A stretch of 64,000 nucleotides of DNA. Origin: Shewanella mangrovisoli (lineage in GTDB: Bacteria > Pseudomonadota > Gammaproteobacteria > Enterobacterales > Shewanellaceae). This document shows positions 62,064-64,000 of this stretch, piece by piece. The stretch lies in assembly GCF_019457635.1 (NCBI RefSeq), contig NZ_CP080412.1, positions 4,216,001 through 4,280,000 of the forward strand. The letters are read 5' to 3'. Positions within the stretch are counted from its first letter, which is position 1; each line of letters starts with the position of its first letter. The translations under genes were made by a program, and so were the position numbers. The notes beneath the pieces were generated by a model. That model searched no databases, was not told where the DNA came from, and saw only the letters and a list, made by a program, of their open reading frames with translations.

Positions 62064-64000
62064 ATGCGTCCAGCCGTTATCGCATTAGCAGTATCTTCAA
62101 CTTTGGTTTTTCCTGTCGTACACGCAGAAGAACAGACCAGCAGCTTTGAGAAAATTGAAGTCGTCGGCTCGCGGATAGCCCTGCGCACCGCAACCGACAG
62201 CGTTGCCCCCGTCGATATCATTACCGCGGAGCAACTCGAATCAACCGGTATGACCGAAACCGCTAAGGCACTGCAATTTGCCGCGCCAAGTTACAGTTTC
62301 CCCTTCTCATCGGTAACCGATGGCTCAGATGCGGTGCGCCCTGCTAGCTTACGCGGCCTGTCGCCAGACCACACGCTAGTACTGGTAAACGGTAAACGCC
62401 GCCATGGTTCGGCGCTGGTGCATTTAAGCGGCACTGTCGGTAAGGGTTCATCTAACGTCGATTTGAACGCGATCCCGATGACATCAATTAAACGCATCGA
62501 AATCCTCCGTGATGGCGCCTCGGCACAATACGGCTCAGATGCGATTGCCGGTGTTATCAACGTAGTCTTAAAAGATAACGACCAAGGCGGTAGTGTATCG
62601 GCTCAAGCGGGTCAAACCTATCTGGGTGACGGTGAACAATGGCGCGTTGGCGTGAACCACGGGATCAGCCTAAACAACGACGGTTTTGTGAATATTGGCG
62701 TCGAAGCTCACCATAAAGACAGCACCAACCGCGCAGGCTTAGATCCACGCCAACAATATCCTAAGCTGCCAGACGGTTCGGATGATCCGCGCGAAGCAAC
62801 ATTCAACCGCAAGAGCCACCAAGTGGGCGACGCCGAATACGATAACTTAGGCTTATTTATTAACGCGGCGCAGCCTTTCTCAAACGACAGCAAACTCTAT
62901 GCCTTTGGTGGCATTAGCCAGCGTGAAACCAAATCCGGCGCATTTTATCGCCGCGCGCTCGATGCCCGTAACTTGACCGAGCTGTATCCCGACGGCTTTT
63001 TACCGCAGATCAATCCTAAGATCATCGATTCATCCTTAGTCCTAGGCTATGAGTTCACCCTCGGTGAATGGAATATCGATACCTCAGCGGGCTATGGCGG
63101 AAACTCTTTCGAATACAACATTGTAAACACCCTAAACGCATCACTCGGCCCAGATAGCCCGACGGAATTCGATGCGGGCACACTGTCCACCAGCGAAGCA
63201 AACCTGAATATCGATGCCTCGCGCTACTATAACTTTGCCAATGATTCAGAGATCTTAGTGGCAACGGGTGTCTCTTGGCGCCAAAACGGTTATCAGATTG
63301 AGGCGGGCGAACCGGGTTCTTATATCAATGGCGGTTATGATAACCGTGCAGCAGGCAGCCAAGGCTTCACCGGCTTTACGCCTGAATCAGAAGTCGATGA
63401 AACTCGCGACAATACCGGTGTTTATGTTGAGCTTGAAAACCAATTAACCACAGAGTTTTATTGGGCGGCGGCGCTGCGTTACGAAAACTATTCTGACTTT
63501 GGCGGCAACACCAGCTGGAAGCTCGCAGGCCGTTACGACTTCACCGACCATTTAGCCCTGCGCGGCACAGTGAACACAGGCTTTAGAGCGCCGAGCGTAC
63601 AACAACTGTACTTCAGCAATATCTCGACCCTGTTTAATCCTGATCCGACTACGGGCCAGTTAGTGCCAACAGAATCAGGCACTTTCAACACCTTATCGCC
63701 AGTGACTAAGGCGCTAGGCATTAACGAGCTCGACCCAGAGCTGTCGCAATCCTTCAGCTTAGGCTTGGTGTACACCAATGATACGGGCCTAGCCCTAACC
63801 TTGGATGCCTATCAGATTTCAATCGATGACAGGATTATCCTCTCAAGCTCAGTGACGCCAAACGACTCACCGGCTGTTGCGGCGGCGCTAGCCAATACCA
63901 ATGCAGAATCGGCGCGCTTCTTTATTAACGCCGTCGATACTCGTACTCGCGGTGTTGATTTAGTGGTGAGCCAAGATTTTGATCTCGGCAACTGGGGCGA
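62064..64000 (+). CDS. TonB-dependent outer-membrane receptor (N-terminal part)
   Basis: At least 645 residues, open at the right edge. The signal peptide is MRPAVIALAVSSTLVFPVVH followed by AEE. A TonB-box-like EKIEVVGSRI is near 29-38. The plug domain has SLRGLSPDHTLVLVNGKRRH, RIEILRDGASAQYGSDAIAG and VINVVLKD, followed by barrel strands (YENYSDFGGNTSWKLAGRYD, NTGFRAPSVQQLYFSN). The plug opening resembles receptors for complex organic ligands more than siderophores, but the substrate cannot be told. Expression probably depends on the upstream palindrome. It is intact in frame to the end of the window. Confidence 0.93.
   Translation, partial: MRPAVIALAVSSTLVFPVVHAEEQTSSFEKIEVVGSRIALRTATDSVAPVDIITAEQLESTGMTETAKALQFAAPSYSFPFSSVTDGSDAVRPASLRGLSPDHTLVLVNGKRRHGSALVHLSGTVGKGSSNVDLNAIPMTSIKRIEILRDGASAQYGSDAIAGVINVVLKDNDQGGSVSAQAGQTYLGDGEQWRVGVNHGISLNNDGFVNIGVEAHHKDSTNRAGLDPRQQYPKLPDGSDDPREATFNRKSHQVGDAEYDNLGLFINAAQPFSNDSKLYAFGGISQRETKSGAFYRRALDARNLTELYPDGFLPQINPKIIDSSLVLGYEFTLGEWNIDTSAGYGGNSFEYNIVNTLNASLGPDSPTEFDAGTLSTSEANLNIDASRYYNFANDSEILVATGVSWRQNGYQIEAGEPGSYINGGYDNRAAGSQGFTGFTPESEVDETRDNTGVYVELENQLTTEFYWAAALRYENYSDFGGNTSWKLAGRYDFTDHLALRGTVNTGFRAPSVQQLYFSNISTLFNPDPTTGQLVPTESGTFNTLSPVTKALGINELDPELSQSFSLGLVYTNDTGLALTLDAYQISIDDRIILSSSVTPNDSPAVAAALANTNAESARFFINAVDTRTRGVDLVVSQDFDLGNWG

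Noticed and set aside
1-64000. tRNA, rRNA, intact insertion sequence, prophage or CRISPR array
   Set aside because: None was recognised on reading; short or divergent elements could have been missed without a profile search.

Overview
This 64 kb window is a chromosomal segment from a Shewanella species, probably near the S. oneidensis group. The evidence is a complete MSHA type IV pilus secretion operon, an octaheme c-type cytochrome of the tetrathionate reductase (OTR) type with its own porin and monoheme cytochrome, an EtrA/FNR-like box, and the gene order rpmE-priA-argS-ftsN. Species assignment is inference. Both window edges cut genes: mshG at the left and a TonB-dependent receptor at the right.

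Region 1 (1-10,600, minus strand) is the MSHA secretion operon mshH-I-I2-J-K-L-M-N-E-G. Most junctions are 4-14 nt overlaps, indicating translational coupling. MshH looks like a catalytically degenerate GGDEF/EAL protein, and both N-terminal c-di-GMP-binding motifs of MshE carry substitutions at a conserved glycine. Region 2 (10,800-19,000) is core metabolism and cell biology: a short malic enzyme, ribosomal protein L31, a FimV-like LysM protein, PriA, ArgS and FtsN.

Region 3 (19,000-45,400) lies between ftsN and hslVU, which are neighbours in enterics and vibrios. It carries a 74-residue orphan behind an FNR-type box, two SPFH proteins with an NfeD protein, a Tsx-like nucleoside channel and uridine phosphorylase, a YdcH-like protein, a fold-III ornithine decarboxylase, MscS, a Sel1 protein, a divergent LysR/SDR pair, the cytochrome c-porin-OTR operon, a MOT1-type transporter, a three-gene Old Yellow Enzyme operon with a divergent LysR regulator, an orphan TonB_C protein, a divergent two-component system resembling TtrS/TtrR, and an orphan prepilin. 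A 13-bp sequence is shared by the promoter regions of the OTR operon and the TtrSR-like pair, which suggests a common regulon.

Region 4 (45,400-50,650) has hslVU behind a textbook sigma-32 promoter and a DUF971 gene. It then becomes an accessory patch with three copies of a roughly 225-nt structured repeat, a DMP19-like (DUF4375) gene between two direct copies, and a gene broken by an in-frame TAA. The repeats keep their stems while the stem sequences change, so they are the best candidate here for an undescribed structured RNA or single-stranded-DNA mobile element.

Region 5 (50,800-64,000) has an Fe-S type (6-4) photolyase/cryptochrome, an SDR, a RegBA/PrrBA-like redox two-component pair overlapping an RmlD-like gene, a cytoplasmic PhoD-like phosphatase, a pseudouridine synthase, a Lon-substrate-domain protein, a patatin-like lipase, and the start of a TonB-dependent receptor behind a perfect 16-bp palindrome. 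No rRNA, tRNA, CRISPR array or intact insertion sequence was seen.
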